Below, piece after piece: positions 50,443-58,921 of a stretch of 64,000 nt of DNA (positions within the stretch are counted from its first letter, which is position 1; each line of letters starts with the position of its first letter). The notes beneath the pieces are model-generated. The model searched no databases, had not been told where the DNA came from, and worked only from the letters and a program-made list of their open reading frames with translations. Source of the DNA: Streptomyces sp. WAC05374. Its GTDB lineage: Bacteria > Actinomycetota > Actinomycetes > Streptomycetales > Streptomycetaceae. Both the position numbers and the translations under genes were made by a program. Where the stretch lies: contig NZ_SMNQ01000008.1 in NCBI RefSeq assembly GCF_004353505.1, positions 62,001 through 126,000 on the forward strand, written 5' to 3'.

Positions 50443-50806
50443 GAGAACGATTCCCCCTGATAGTGCATGTGCTGTGCGAAATGCCATGAACCTGTCACGC
50501 AAGCGGGCGGTCCTCCGGGACCGCCCGCCTGAGAATGCGCACCTACTCTATGCCGGTCGTGGCACAGCCAGTTGCCGTTCGGCCCGGACCTGCACGGAGT
50601 CTCCACCGGCACCGCGCCGGCACCGTCCCCGCCGCGCCGGCACCGTCCCCGCCGGGTCGGCACCACCCCGGGCTGCGGCCGCGCGGGCAGCGGCCGCTCG
50701 GCACCGTCACCGCCATCGGACGTGCCGGACGCGCCGGGTGGGCGGCGCCCCGGCACTCGCCGGAACGCCCGCTCCACCCGCCCCGTCAACGAGCCGGCCC
50801 CGTGGC
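50443..50806. other. Intergenic region between the two protease genes, with a 20-bp tandem repeat
   Basis: These 364 bases hold no gene I can support. A 20-bp unit GCGCCGGCACCGTCCCCGCC occurs twice head to tail (50614-50633 and 50634-50653), and a partial, altered copy follows. The promoter of the downstream protease gene should lie near its right-hand base 50442 side, i.e. about 50460-50560. Confidence 0.6.
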
Positions 50807-51982
50807 CTACCTGCCGGCGAACTTCTTGCTGACCGCCTCGTAGATGCCCTTCGCCTCGTCACCGAGACGCGGACCGGCCAGCCACCCCGCCGTCACCGGG
50901 CCGATGGAGGTGTTGGACACCAGCGCGGGCTTGCCGTCCTGGCCCTGCGCGACCCAGCCGCCGCCGGAGGAACCACCGGTCATCGTGCAGCCGATGCGGT
51001 ACATCGTCGGCTGCTGCGCGTCGAGCGACAGCCGGCCCGGCTTGTCCGCGCACTGGAACATCTGCTGGCCGTCGAACGGCGGCGCCGCCGGGTACCCGGT
51101 CGCCTCCATGTTCGCGATCTTCGGCGCGGCCGGTGCGTTGAACTCCACCGGAAGCGCCGAACCGACCGTCTCCTCCAGCGACTTGCCGTTGCCGCCCTTC
51201 TCCGGCGTCACATGGATGACCGCGTAGTCGTACGGAGCGCCCTGACCACCGGTCGCGGCACCCTGGGAGATCCACTGCTCGGAGGTCTGCGCCCAGTCAC
51301 CCCACCACACGCCGTAGGGCGCCATCTCCTCGCGGGTCGCCTTCTCCAGCTCGGCGCCGGTCTTGCCGCTGTCGTTGTACGAGGGGACGAACGCGATGTT
51401 GCGGTACCAGCCGCCGTCCTTGCCCGCGTGCACACAGTGGCCCGCCGTCCACACCAGGTTGGACTTGCCCGGGTTCGCGGGGTCCTTCACCACGGTCGCC
51501 GAGCAGACCATCGAACCCTGGGGGCCGTCGAACAGGACCTTCCCGGCCTCCGGGACGCCGGAGTGGTACGGCGCCTTCACGGCCTGGGCCTCCACCGGCT
51601 CGGGCGTCGGGTCCGTGACGCCCTCGTCACCGGAGATGTCCTCGTCCTCGACCGGCCGTTCGGGCTGCTCGGCATCCCTCATCCGGTCCGGGTCCCACAG
51701 GTCCTCGATGATCGGGTTGACGTAGTCCTTGGCCTCACGCAGCCACTTGTCCTTGTCCCAGTTCTTCCACTCGCCGTTCCGCCACTTGTCCAGGTCGATC
51801 CCGTGCTCCTTGAGCCGGTCCTTCAGGTCCTCCGGAATCGTGATCTTGCCGTCGGACGTCTGGCTCGCGGAGGCGGTCGGCTCACCGCCCGCGTTGTCCT
51901 CGCTCGGGCCACAGGCTGTGGCCGTCAGCGCCAGCGCCGCGGCGACGGAGGCTGCGGCGAGCAGCGGACGAATGGGTCGCAT
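50807..51982 (-). CDS. Secreted trypsin-like serine protease, paralogue B
   Basis: This 391-residue protein has the same architecture as its neighbour at 49261: lipobox-like TATAC after a signal peptide, the charged block WRNGEWKNWDKDKWLREAKD, and a protease domain with VWTAGHC, PYDYAVIHV and MTGGSSGGGW. It differs mainly in the acidic pro-region (EDEDISGDEGVTD). The gene runs in the same direction, 364 bases upstream of paralogue A. Both pro-regions hint at zymogen control. Confidence 0.92.
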   Translation of the reverse strand: MRPIRPLLAAASVAAALALTATACGPSEDNAGGEPTASASQTSDGKITIPEDLKDRLKEHGIDLDKWRNGEWKNWDKDKWLREAKDYVNPIIEDLWDPDRMRDAEQPERPVEDEDISGDEGVTDPTPEPVEAQAVKAPYHSGVPEAGKVLFDGPQGSMVCSATVVKDPANPGKSNLVWTAGHCVHAGKDGGWYRNIAFVPSYNDSGKTGAELEKATREEMAPYGVWWGDWAQTSEQWISQGAATGGQGAPYDYAVIHVTPEKGGNGKSLEETVGSALPVEFNAPAAPKIANMEATGYPAAPPFDGQQMFQCADKPGRLSLDAQQPTMYRIGCTMTGGSSGGGWVAQGQDGKPALVSNTSIGPVTAGWLAGPRLGDEAKGIYEAVSKKFAGR

Positions 51983-52266
51983 GTCGTGATCCCCCTGGGA
52001 CTTCGTGACAGAGCACTGCTGAGTACTCCTGAACTCGGCTGAAACGGCACCGGAGTGCGGCCCCCAACTATGCCGGTGCCGATGGGGACGGCGTGCGGCA
52101 GGGCCGTGGTTCCCCCACCGCAAGGATCTTCGTCGTGACCGTGATCAGACACACATGCCGTCGTTGGTACGTACGGGGGACACGAGGTCGGTTCCCCACA
52201 CCGGCCCGCGGCGGACCAGCTACACACCGATGGACAACGGAATCGTTACCGGGAGGACCCCAAGTC

Positions 52267-53634
52267 GTGGCCGTGACCGAATCAGCCCCGGTGGCACCGA
52301 CGTCCAGGCAGGAGGGGATTCTGCGGCGCCAGTCACTGCGTGAATCGGCCGCCCGCACCTATGCGCGCTCCTTGCCCATCGTCCCCGTGCGGGCGCGCGG
52401 ACTGACGATCGAGGGCGCCGACGGACGGCGCTACCTCGACTGCCTCTCCGGCGCCGGCACACTCGCTCTCGGGCACAACCACCCGGTCGTCCTGGAGGCC
52501 ATCAAGAAGGTCATCGACTCCGGGGCCCCGCTCCACGTCCTCGACCTCGCCACGCCGGTCAAGGACGCCTTCACCACCGAGCTGTTCGCCACCCTTCCCA
52601 GCCAACTCGCCGACGACGCCCGCATCCAGTTCTGCGGCCCCGCCGGCACGGACGCCGTCGAGGCGGCGCTCAAGCTGGTGCGCAACGCGACCGGCCGCGG
52701 CGGCCTCCTCGCCTTCACCGGCGCGTACCACGGCATGACGGCCGGTGCCCTGGCCGCCTCCGGCGGCGCCACCGACGTACGGGTCACCCGCCTGCCCTTC
52801 CCGCAGGACTACCGCTGCCCCTTCGGCGTCGGCGGCGAGCGGGGCGCCGACATCGCCGCCCGCTGGACCGAGAACCTCCTCGACGACCCCAAGTCCGGCG
52901 TCCCCACCCCCGCCGGAATGATCCTCGAACCGGTCCAGGGCGAGGGCGGCGTGATCCCCGCACCCGACACCTGGCTGCGCCGGATGCGCGCGATCACCGC
53001 CGACCGTTCCATCCCCCTCATCGTCGACGAGGTGCAGACCGGCGTCGGCCGCACCGGTGCCTTCTGGGCCGTCGAGCACAGCGGCATCGTCCCGGACGTC
53101 ATGGTCCTGTCCAAGGCCATCGGCGGCTCCCTCCCCCTGGCCGTCATCGTCTACCGGTCCGGGCTGGACGTCTGGCAGCCCGGCGCCCACGCGGGCACCT
53201 TCCGCGGCAACCAGCTCGCCATGGCCGCCGGCGCGGCCACCCTCGCGTACGTCCGCGAGAACCGCCTCGCCGAGCGCGCCGCCACCCTCGGTGCCCGCAT
53301 GCTCGGACAGCTCCAGGGCCTGGCCGCCACCGACCCCCGCATCGGCGACGTCCGCGGCCGGGGACTCATGATCGGCATCGAGCTCGTCGCCCCCGACACC
53401 ACCGCCGACGTCCCGCCACCGGACCCCGCCCTCGCCGAGGCCGTCCAGCGCGCCTGCCTCCAGCGCGGCCTCATCGTCGAACTCGGCGGCCGCCACAACG
53501 CCGTCGTACGCCTCCTCCCCCCACTGACGCTCACCGACGAACAGGCGACGGCCGTCCTCGACCGCTTCGCCGACGCGCTCGCCGGAACCACACGCACCAC
53601 CCCGCCCCCCAGCGCCCCAGGACCGTCCTGCTGA
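52267..53634 (+). CDS. Diaminobutyrate-2-oxoglutarate aminotransferase (class III, PLP)
   Basis: This 455-residue aminotransferase has FCGPAGTDAVEAALKLVR, AYHGMTAGALAASGG, IVDEVQTGVGRTG and PLP Lys in VLSKAIGGSLPLAV. It is like RhbA/EctB enzymes that make 2,4-diaminobutyrate from aspartate semialdehyde. GTG 52267 follows GGGAGGA by about 9 bases; GTG 52273 is possible. It is the first gene of a siderophore operon, so diaminobutyrate probably supplies the amine. No decarboxylase of the RhbB type follows, so diaminopropane is not made by this operon. Confidence 0.9.
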   Translation: MAVTESAPVAPTSRQEGILRRQSLRESAARTYARSLPIVPVRARGLTIEGADGRRYLDCLSGAGTLALGHNHPVVLEAIKKVIDSGAPLHVLDLATPVKDAFTTELFATLPSQLADDARIQFCGPAGTDAVEAALKLVRNATGRGGLLAFTGAYHGMTAGALAASGGATDVRVTRLPFPQDYRCPFGVGGERGADIAARWTENLLDDPKSGVPTPAGMILEPVQGEGGVIPAPDTWLRRMRAITADRSIPLIVDEVQTGVGRTGAFWAVEHSGIVPDVMVLSKAIGGSLPLAVIVYRSGLDVWQPGAHAGTFRGNQLAMAAGAATLAYVRENRLAERAATLGARMLGQLQGLAATDPRIGDVRGRGLMIGIELVAPDTTADVPPPDPALAEAVQRACLQRGLIVELGGRHNAVVRLLPPLTLTDEQATAVLDRFADALAGTTRTTPPPSAPGPSC

Positions 53635-53665
53635 ACCCGAACCTCCTCACCAGAAAGACCCCTCC

Positions 53666-55789
53666 GTGAACCCCATCCCCGTACCCCAAGCGCCCGGCGC
53701 CGACGGCCCTCCGACCGCTCCCGGCGGCCCGCGCCCGGGCGAGTCGACCACAGTGCCCCGGCAGCACACCGGAGGGTACGAAGACCTGCCCGGTCCCACC
53801 GCGGCCGGCACCCGTGACCACCTCGACACGGCCGACCACCTCGACCACCCGGACGCCCACCACGCCGCCGACGCCGCGACCATCGAGAACCTCCTCCGCT
53901 GCTGGGTGCGGGAGAAGAACCTCGCCCAGCCGGCCGGGAGGACCCTGCGCATCCCGCTCGACGCCAGCGGCACCGCCCTCCTCGTCCCCGTCCACTACTG
54001 GTCGCCCACCGGCTGGCACCGCTTCGGCCGCCCCGTCCTCGAAGGCGCCCCGCACACCGCCCCGCCCGCCGACGCGGTGACCGTCGCCGCCCTCATCAGC
54101 CGCGAATCCGCCCCCGCCGACGGCCCCCACAGCGATCGCCAGGACCCCCCGCACCACGGGACGCACCAGGACTCCCGGGACCACCGGGCGCACCACGCGG
54201 CCCAGGGGGACCGCCGGGCGCACCTGGCCGCCCAGGGCATCGAGGCCCAGCGCGGCCACCGGCCCCATGACCAGCGGACCGCCCATGACGTCCGGGACCC
54301 GCAGGACCATCGCGACACCCGGCACCGTCCGGCCCAGCGGGACCAGCAGGAGCGCCGGGACGGCTCCGACCTGGTCGGACGGGTCGCCGACTCCACCCGC
54401 CGTACCGCCGAGTTCATCGCCCACCGGCGCCGGCACCCCGGCCCCACCGCCGACGCCGACCTCTTCCTCACCGCCGAACAGTCCCTGCTGCTGGGTCACC
54501 CCCTCCACCCCACGCCCAAGAGCCGCGAAGGACTCTCCGACTCCGAAGCCCGGCTCTACTCACCCGAACTGCACGGCTCCTTCCCCCTCCACTGGATGGC
54601 CGTCGACCGGTCCGTACTCGCCACCGACTCCGCCTGGACCGAACAGGGCCGCCCCCGGAGTGCCGAGCACCTCACCGCCCGCCTCGCCGGCGACCTCACC
54701 CTCCCCGCCAACACCGCGGCTCTGCCCCTGCACCCCTGGCAGGCCCGCGAACTGCTCCACCGCCCCGCCGTCACCGAACTCCTCTCCGCCGGTCTTCTCC
54801 ACGACCTGGGCCCCCACGGAGACCCCTGGCACCCCACCTCCTCCGTCCGCACCGTCCACCGGCCCGGCGCGCCGGCCATGCTCAAGCTGTCCCTCGGCGT
54901 ACGGATCACCAACTCCCGCCGCGAGAACCTCCGCAAGGAACTCCACCGGGGCGTCGAAGTGCACCGGCTGCTGCGCACCGGCCTCGCCGAGGAGTGGCAG
55001 GCCACCCACCCGGGCTTCGACATCGTCCGCGACCCGGCGTGGCTGGCCGTCGACGCCCCGTCCGGCGAACCCGTCCCCGGACTCGACGTCATGCTCCGCC
55101 ACAACCCCTTCGGCCTCGGCGACGACGCCGTCTGCATCGCGAGCCTCACCGCGCCACGCCCCTGGCCCGGCAGCACCCGCATGCGCTCGCGCCTGGCCGT
55201 CACCGTGTCCCGGCTCGCCGCCCGCACCGGCCGGCCCACCGGAGCCGTCGCCGCCGAGTGGTTCCTGCGCTACCTCGACCAGGTGGTCCGCCCCGTCCTC
55301 TGGCTGGACGGCACGGCAGGCGTAGCCCTGGAGGCCCACCAGCAGAACACCCTGGTGATCCTTGACCCCGACGGCTGGCCACGCGGCGGCCGCTACCGCG
55401 ACAACCAGGGCTACTACTTCCGTGAGTCCCACCGGGCCGCACTGGAACGCCGCCTCCCCGGCATCGGCGCCCGCAGCGACACCTTCGTCACCGACGACGT
55501 CACCAACGAGCGCTTCGCCTACTACCTCGGCATCAACAACGTCCTCGGCGTCATCGGCGCCTTCGGCGCACAGGGCCTGGCCGACGAGCGCCTCCTCCTC
55601 GCCGCCTTCCGCCAGTTCCTCACCACCGCCACGAGCCTCGGCTCACCACTGCCGGCCTTCCTGCTGGAGAGCTCGACCCTGCGCTGCAAGGCCAACCTTC
55701 TGACCCGGCTCCACGGCCTCGACGAACTCGTGGGCCCCGTGGAGACCCAGTCCGTCTACGTCACCATCACCAACCCCCTTCGCCGCTGA
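53666..55789 (+). CDS. NRPS-independent siderophore synthetase (IucA/IucC family) with His-rich insert
   Basis: This 707-residue NIS synthetase has family motifs GHPLHPTPKSREGL, LPLHPWQARELL, SVRTVHRPGAPAMLKLSLGV, RITNSRREN and EAHQQNTLVILD (about 560), plus a FhuF-like C-terminus. It condenses citrate or another carboxylate with an amine using ATP. Residues about 150-235 are an insert rich in His, Arg, Asp and Gln that separates the N-terminal domain from the catalytic core and is not seen in the usual enzymes. GTG 53666 has only a weak AGAAAG site; translation may be coupled to the aminotransferase 31 bases upstream. Confidence 0.92.
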   Translation: MNPIPVPQAPGADGPPTAPGGPRPGESTTVPRQHTGGYEDLPGPTAAGTRDHLDTADHLDHPDAHHAADAATIENLLRCWVREKNLAQPAGRTLRIPLDASGTALLVPVHYWSPTGWHRFGRPVLEGAPHTAPPADAVTVAALISRESAPADGPHSDRQDPPHHGTHQDSRDHRAHHAAQGDRRAHLAAQGIEAQRGHRPHDQRTAHDVRDPQDHRDTRHRPAQRDQQERRDGSDLVGRVADSTRRTAEFIAHRRRHPGPTADADLFLTAEQSLLLGHPLHPTPKSREGLSDSEARLYSPELHGSFPLHWMAVDRSVLATDSAWTEQGRPRSAEHLTARLAGDLTLPANTAALPLHPWQARELLHRPAVTELLSAGLLHDLGPHGDPWHPTSSVRTVHRPGAPAMLKLSLGVRITNSRRENLRKELHRGVEVHRLLRTGLAEEWQATHPGFDIVRDPAWLAVDAPSGEPVPGLDVMLRHNPFGLGDDAVCIASLTAPRPWPGSTRMRSRLAVTVSRLAARTGRPTGAVAAEWFLRYLDQVVRPVLWLDGTAGVALEAHQQNTLVILDPDGWPRGGRYRDNQGYYFRESHRAALERRLPGIGARSDTFVTDDVTNERFAYYLGINNVLGVIGAFGAQGLADERLLLAAFRQFLTTATSLGSPLPAFLLESSTLRCKANLLTRLHGLDELVGPVETQSVYVTITNPLRR

Positions 55790-55830
55790 CGGACACACCC
55801 CCGCCCGAACCGCCGAGAGGACAGCGCCCC

Positions 55831-56565
55831 GTGCCCCCCACCGATGCGAGCTCCGACACCGGTTCCCATTCCTCCGTGCCGACCGGCCTGGGCACGGAGG
55901 ACACCCTGGACCTACGGTTGCCGGACGAGCTGATCAAGCTGTTCGGCGCGGACGACCCGGCCATCGGCCACCAGCCGCTGGACCGCGGTGCCGACGACCT
56001 GCTCGACACCCTCGCGGGCTGGGGCCCTGCCCCCACTCCTCTCGGCACGTTCCAACTCGTGCCCGTACGACTCGAGCGCGACCTCACCCTCCTCACCCGG
56101 TGGATGAACGACCCGGCCGTCGCCGCCTTCTGGGAACTGGCCGGGCCCGAATCCGTCACGGCCGCCCACATCCGCGCGCAACTGACCGGCGACGGACGCA
56201 GCGTGCCATGCCTGGGCGTGCTCGACGGCACGCCCATGAGCTATTTCGAGATCTACCGCGCCGACCTCGACCCGCTGGCCCGCCACTACCCGGCGCGACC
56301 TCACGACACCGGTATCCACCTGCTGATCGGAGGCGTCGCCCACCGCGGCCGGGGCATCGGCACCACCCTGCTCCGAGCCGTCTCCGACCTCGTCCTCGAC
56401 AACCGCCCGCGCTGCGCACGCGCCATCGCCGAACCGGACATCCGCAACACCCCCTCCGTCTCGGCCTTTCTGAGCGCCGGCTTCCGCTTCTCCGCCGAAC
56501 TCGACCTTCCCGACAAGCGAGCTGCCCTCATGATCCGCGACCGCACCCTGCGACACGTGCTGTGA
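55831..56565 (+). CDS. GNAT acyltransferase of siderophore type (IucB/RhbD-like)
   Basis: This 244-residue protein has an N-terminal extension (1-75) and a GNAT domain with LVPVRLERDLTLLTRWMNDP, YFEIYRADLDPL and acetyl-CoA loop VAHRGRGIGTTLLRAV. It resembles enzymes that acylate hydroxylamines to form hydroxamates in citrate siderophores. No N-monooxygenase gene is present in this operon, so either that enzyme is elsewhere or the substrate is a plain amine. GAGAGGA precedes GTG 55831. Confidence 0.88.
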   Translation: MPPTDASSDTGSHSSVPTGLGTEDTLDLRLPDELIKLFGADDPAIGHQPLDRGADDLLDTLAGWGPAPTPLGTFQLVPVRLERDLTLLTRWMNDPAVAAFWELAGPESVTAAHIRAQLTGDGRSVPCLGVLDGTPMSYFEIYRADLDPLARHYPARPHDTGIHLLIGGVAHRGRGIGTTLLRAVSDLVLDNRPRCARAIAEPDIRNTPSVSAFLSAGFRFSAELDLPDKRAALMIRDRTLRHVL

Positions 56566-56625
56566 ACAGCCTGCTGCTTTACATACACCGCTCGACCCGC
56601 ATCGGTTCCACTCGGAGGAGGCCCC

Positions 56626-58884
56626 GTGCCGAAGTCCCCTGCCACCCCTGACTCCGCGGAGCCGCCAGCCCCGCCGATCGCGTCCGCCGCAGTGATCCCC
56701 CCTGCCTCGCAGCCACCACAGGCCCCCTCCGCCGCAGACGCTTCATCAAGAACCACCACCCCGTCAGCCCCGCCGACAACCGCCACCCCACCGGCCCCGC
56801 CGGAACTCAACCCGCAGGCATGGGCCCGGGCCTCCCGCCACCTGCTCGCCAAGATGCTCGGCGAATTCGCCTACGAAGAGCTCATCGAGCCGACCCCGCT
56901 GCCCACCGCGCAGGACGTCAACCGCGCCGCTGTGGGGTCCGCCCCCCAGGGCACACCGACCCCGTCGGCCGCAGCAGGCACCCCGGATGTGCCAGAGACG
57001 CCGGCCGCAGATGACCGGCCGACCGCACCGGGCGAGCCGGCGCAGTCGGACCAGCGGGCCACGCCGGACCAACAGCCCATGCCGGACCAGCCGACCACGC
57101 CGGACCAACACTCCACGCCGAACCAACAGCCCACGCCGGACCAACAGCCCACGCCGGTCCAACACTCCACGCCGGACCCATCGACCACGCCCGTCCAGCC
57201 GACCACCCCCGACCAGTCGGTCACAGCCAACCACCCAGCCGGCCAGCCGCTCACCCACCCGTACACGCTCACGCTCGACGACGGCTCCGTACTCGCCTTC
57301 GCGGCCCGCCGGACCGCTTACGGCAGTTGGCGGGTCGACCCCGACTCGATCACCCACGACGGCCGTCCCTTCACCGACCCGCTGGACTTCCTGGTCCAGT
57401 CACGTCACCTGCTGCGGCTGGACGGCGCCACGCTCGGCCACCTCCTCCGCGAGCTGACCATCACCCTCGCCGCCGACGCCCGGCTGCACCACACCGCGCT
57501 TCCGGCCGGCCGGCTCGCCGACCTCGGATACGCCGAACTCGAGGGCCACCAGACCGGCCATCCGTGGATCGTCTTCAACAAGGGCCGCATCGGCTTCTCC
57601 GCCTCCGACGCCGCCCGCTGGGCACCCGAGGCACGCCGATCCGCACCGCTGCCCTGGATCGCGGTCAGCACCGGGATCGCCGCGTACCGCGGCGTACCCA
57701 CGCTCGACACCCCCGCGCACCTCTACGAGCGCGAGCTCGGCCCCGCCGTGCGCAACACCTTCGCCACCGCGCTCCGGACCCGGGGACTCGACCCCGCGAG
57801 GTACCTCTACCTCCCCGTACACCCCTGGCAGTGGGACGAGGTGCTGCTGCCCCTCTACGCGCCCGCCATCGCCGAGGGCGCGATCGTGCCCCTGCCCACC
57901 GACAGCGACCTCCGGCTGCCGCAGCAGTCCATCCGTACGTTCCTCAACGTCAGCCGTCCCGACCGGTACAGCGTCAAACTCCCCCTGTCCGTGCTCAACA
58001 CCCTCGTCTGGCGCGGACTGCCCACCGAGCGGACCCTCGCCGCTCCCGCCGTCACCGCCTGGGTCCAGGCACTACGTGATGGAGATCCGTTTCTGCGCGA
58101 CGACTGCCGTGTGATCCTCCTCGGCGAGGTCGCCTCCGTCACGGTCGAGCACCCCCTGTACGACAACCTCCCCGAGGCTCCCTACCAGTACAAGGAGCTC
58201 CTCGGCGCGATCTGGAGGGAACCGCTGCGCCTCCCGCCCGGCGAGCGCGGGCGCACCCTCGCCTCCCTCCTCCACACCGACCCCGAGGGCCGGGCCTTCA
58301 CCGCCGAGCTGGTGACCCGCTCGGGGCTCCGCCCCGAAACCTGGCTCCGCCACCTCTTCGCGGCACTCCTCCCACCCCTGCTGCACTTCCTGTACCGCTA
58401 CGGCACCGTCTTCTCCCCGCACGGCGAGAACGCGATCGTGGTCTTCGACGACCGGGACGTCCCCGTACGCCTGGCGATCAAGGACTTCGTCGACGACATC
58501 AACGTCAGCGCCCGCCACCTGCCCGAGCACGACACGATGCCGGAAGAGGTACGGCAGGTGCTCCTCACCGAGGAGCCCGGCTTCCTGACCCAGTTCATCC
58601 ACTCCGGCCTCTTCGTGGGGGTCTTCCGCTATCTGGCGCCTCTGTGCGAGGAGCAACTGGGAGTACCGGAGGAGGAGTTCTGGTCACTCGTACGGGCAGA
58701 GATCCAGCGACACCACGCGCGCTTCCCGGACCTCAAGGACCGTTACGAGCTGTTCGACCTGCTCACACCGCGTATCGAGCGGCTCTGCCTCAACCGGAAC
58801 CGGCTGCACCTGGACGGTTACCGCGACCGCTCCGACCGGCCGCACGCCGCCATCCACGGCACCGTCCCCAATCCGCTCGCGTGA
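56626..58884 (+). CDS. NRPS-independent siderophore synthetase (IucA/IucC family) with Thr-Pro-Asp-Gln repeats
   Basis: This 752-residue NIS synthetase has family motifs EGHQTGHPWIVFNKGRIGFS, YLPVHPWQWDEVLLP, QQSIRTFLNVSRPDRYSVKL, FSPHGENAIVVFDD and FVDDINVS in a typical IucA/IucC plus FhuF layout. Residues about 110-205 hold a repeated TPDQ/QPTP/HSTP insert. CGGAGGAG precedes GTG 56626. Together with the synthetase at 53666 it would link two amine units to a polycarboxylate. The organisation aminotransferase-synthetase-acyltransferase-synthetase resembles rhizobactin or schizokinen operons. Confidence 0.93.
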   Translation: MPKSPATPDSAEPPAPPIASAAVIPPASQPPQAPSAADASSRTTTPSAPPTTATPPAPPELNPQAWARASRHLLAKMLGEFAYEELIEPTPLPTAQDVNRAAVGSAPQGTPTPSAAAGTPDVPETPAADDRPTAPGEPAQSDQRATPDQQPMPDQPTTPDQHSTPNQQPTPDQQPTPVQHSTPDPSTTPVQPTTPDQSVTANHPAGQPLTHPYTLTLDDGSVLAFAARRTAYGSWRVDPDSITHDGRPFTDPLDFLVQSRHLLRLDGATLGHLLRELTITLAADARLHHTALPAGRLADLGYAELEGHQTGHPWIVFNKGRIGFSASDAARWAPEARRSAPLPWIAVSTGIAAYRGVPTLDTPAHLYERELGPAVRNTFATALRTRGLDPARYLYLPVHPWQWDEVLLPLYAPAIAEGAIVPLPTDSDLRLPQQSIRTFLNVSRPDRYSVKLPLSVLNTLVWRGLPTERTLAAPAVTAWVQALRDGDPFLRDDCRVILLGEVASVTVEHPLYDNLPEAPYQYKELLGAIWREPLRLPPGERGRTLASLLHTDPEGRAFTAELVTRSGLRPETWLRHLFAALLPPLLHFLYRYGTVFSPHGENAIVVFDDRDVPVRLAIKDFVDDINVSARHLPEHDTMPEEVRQVLLTEEPGFLTQFIHSGLFVGVFRYLAPLCEEQLGVPEEEFWSLVRAEIQRHHARFPDLKDRYELFDLLTPRIERLCLNRNRLHLDGYRDRSDRPHAAIHGTVPNPLA

Positions 58885-58921
58885 TCCGATTGTCAGTGCC
58901 GCGCCGTAGGGTGGACTGGCT

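Noticed and set aside
57030..57235. CRISPR-like array in the repeated segment of the second siderophore synthetase
   Set aside because: Repeats are short, in frame, and encode a Thr/Pro/Asp/Gln protein run; there are no unique spacers or cas genes.
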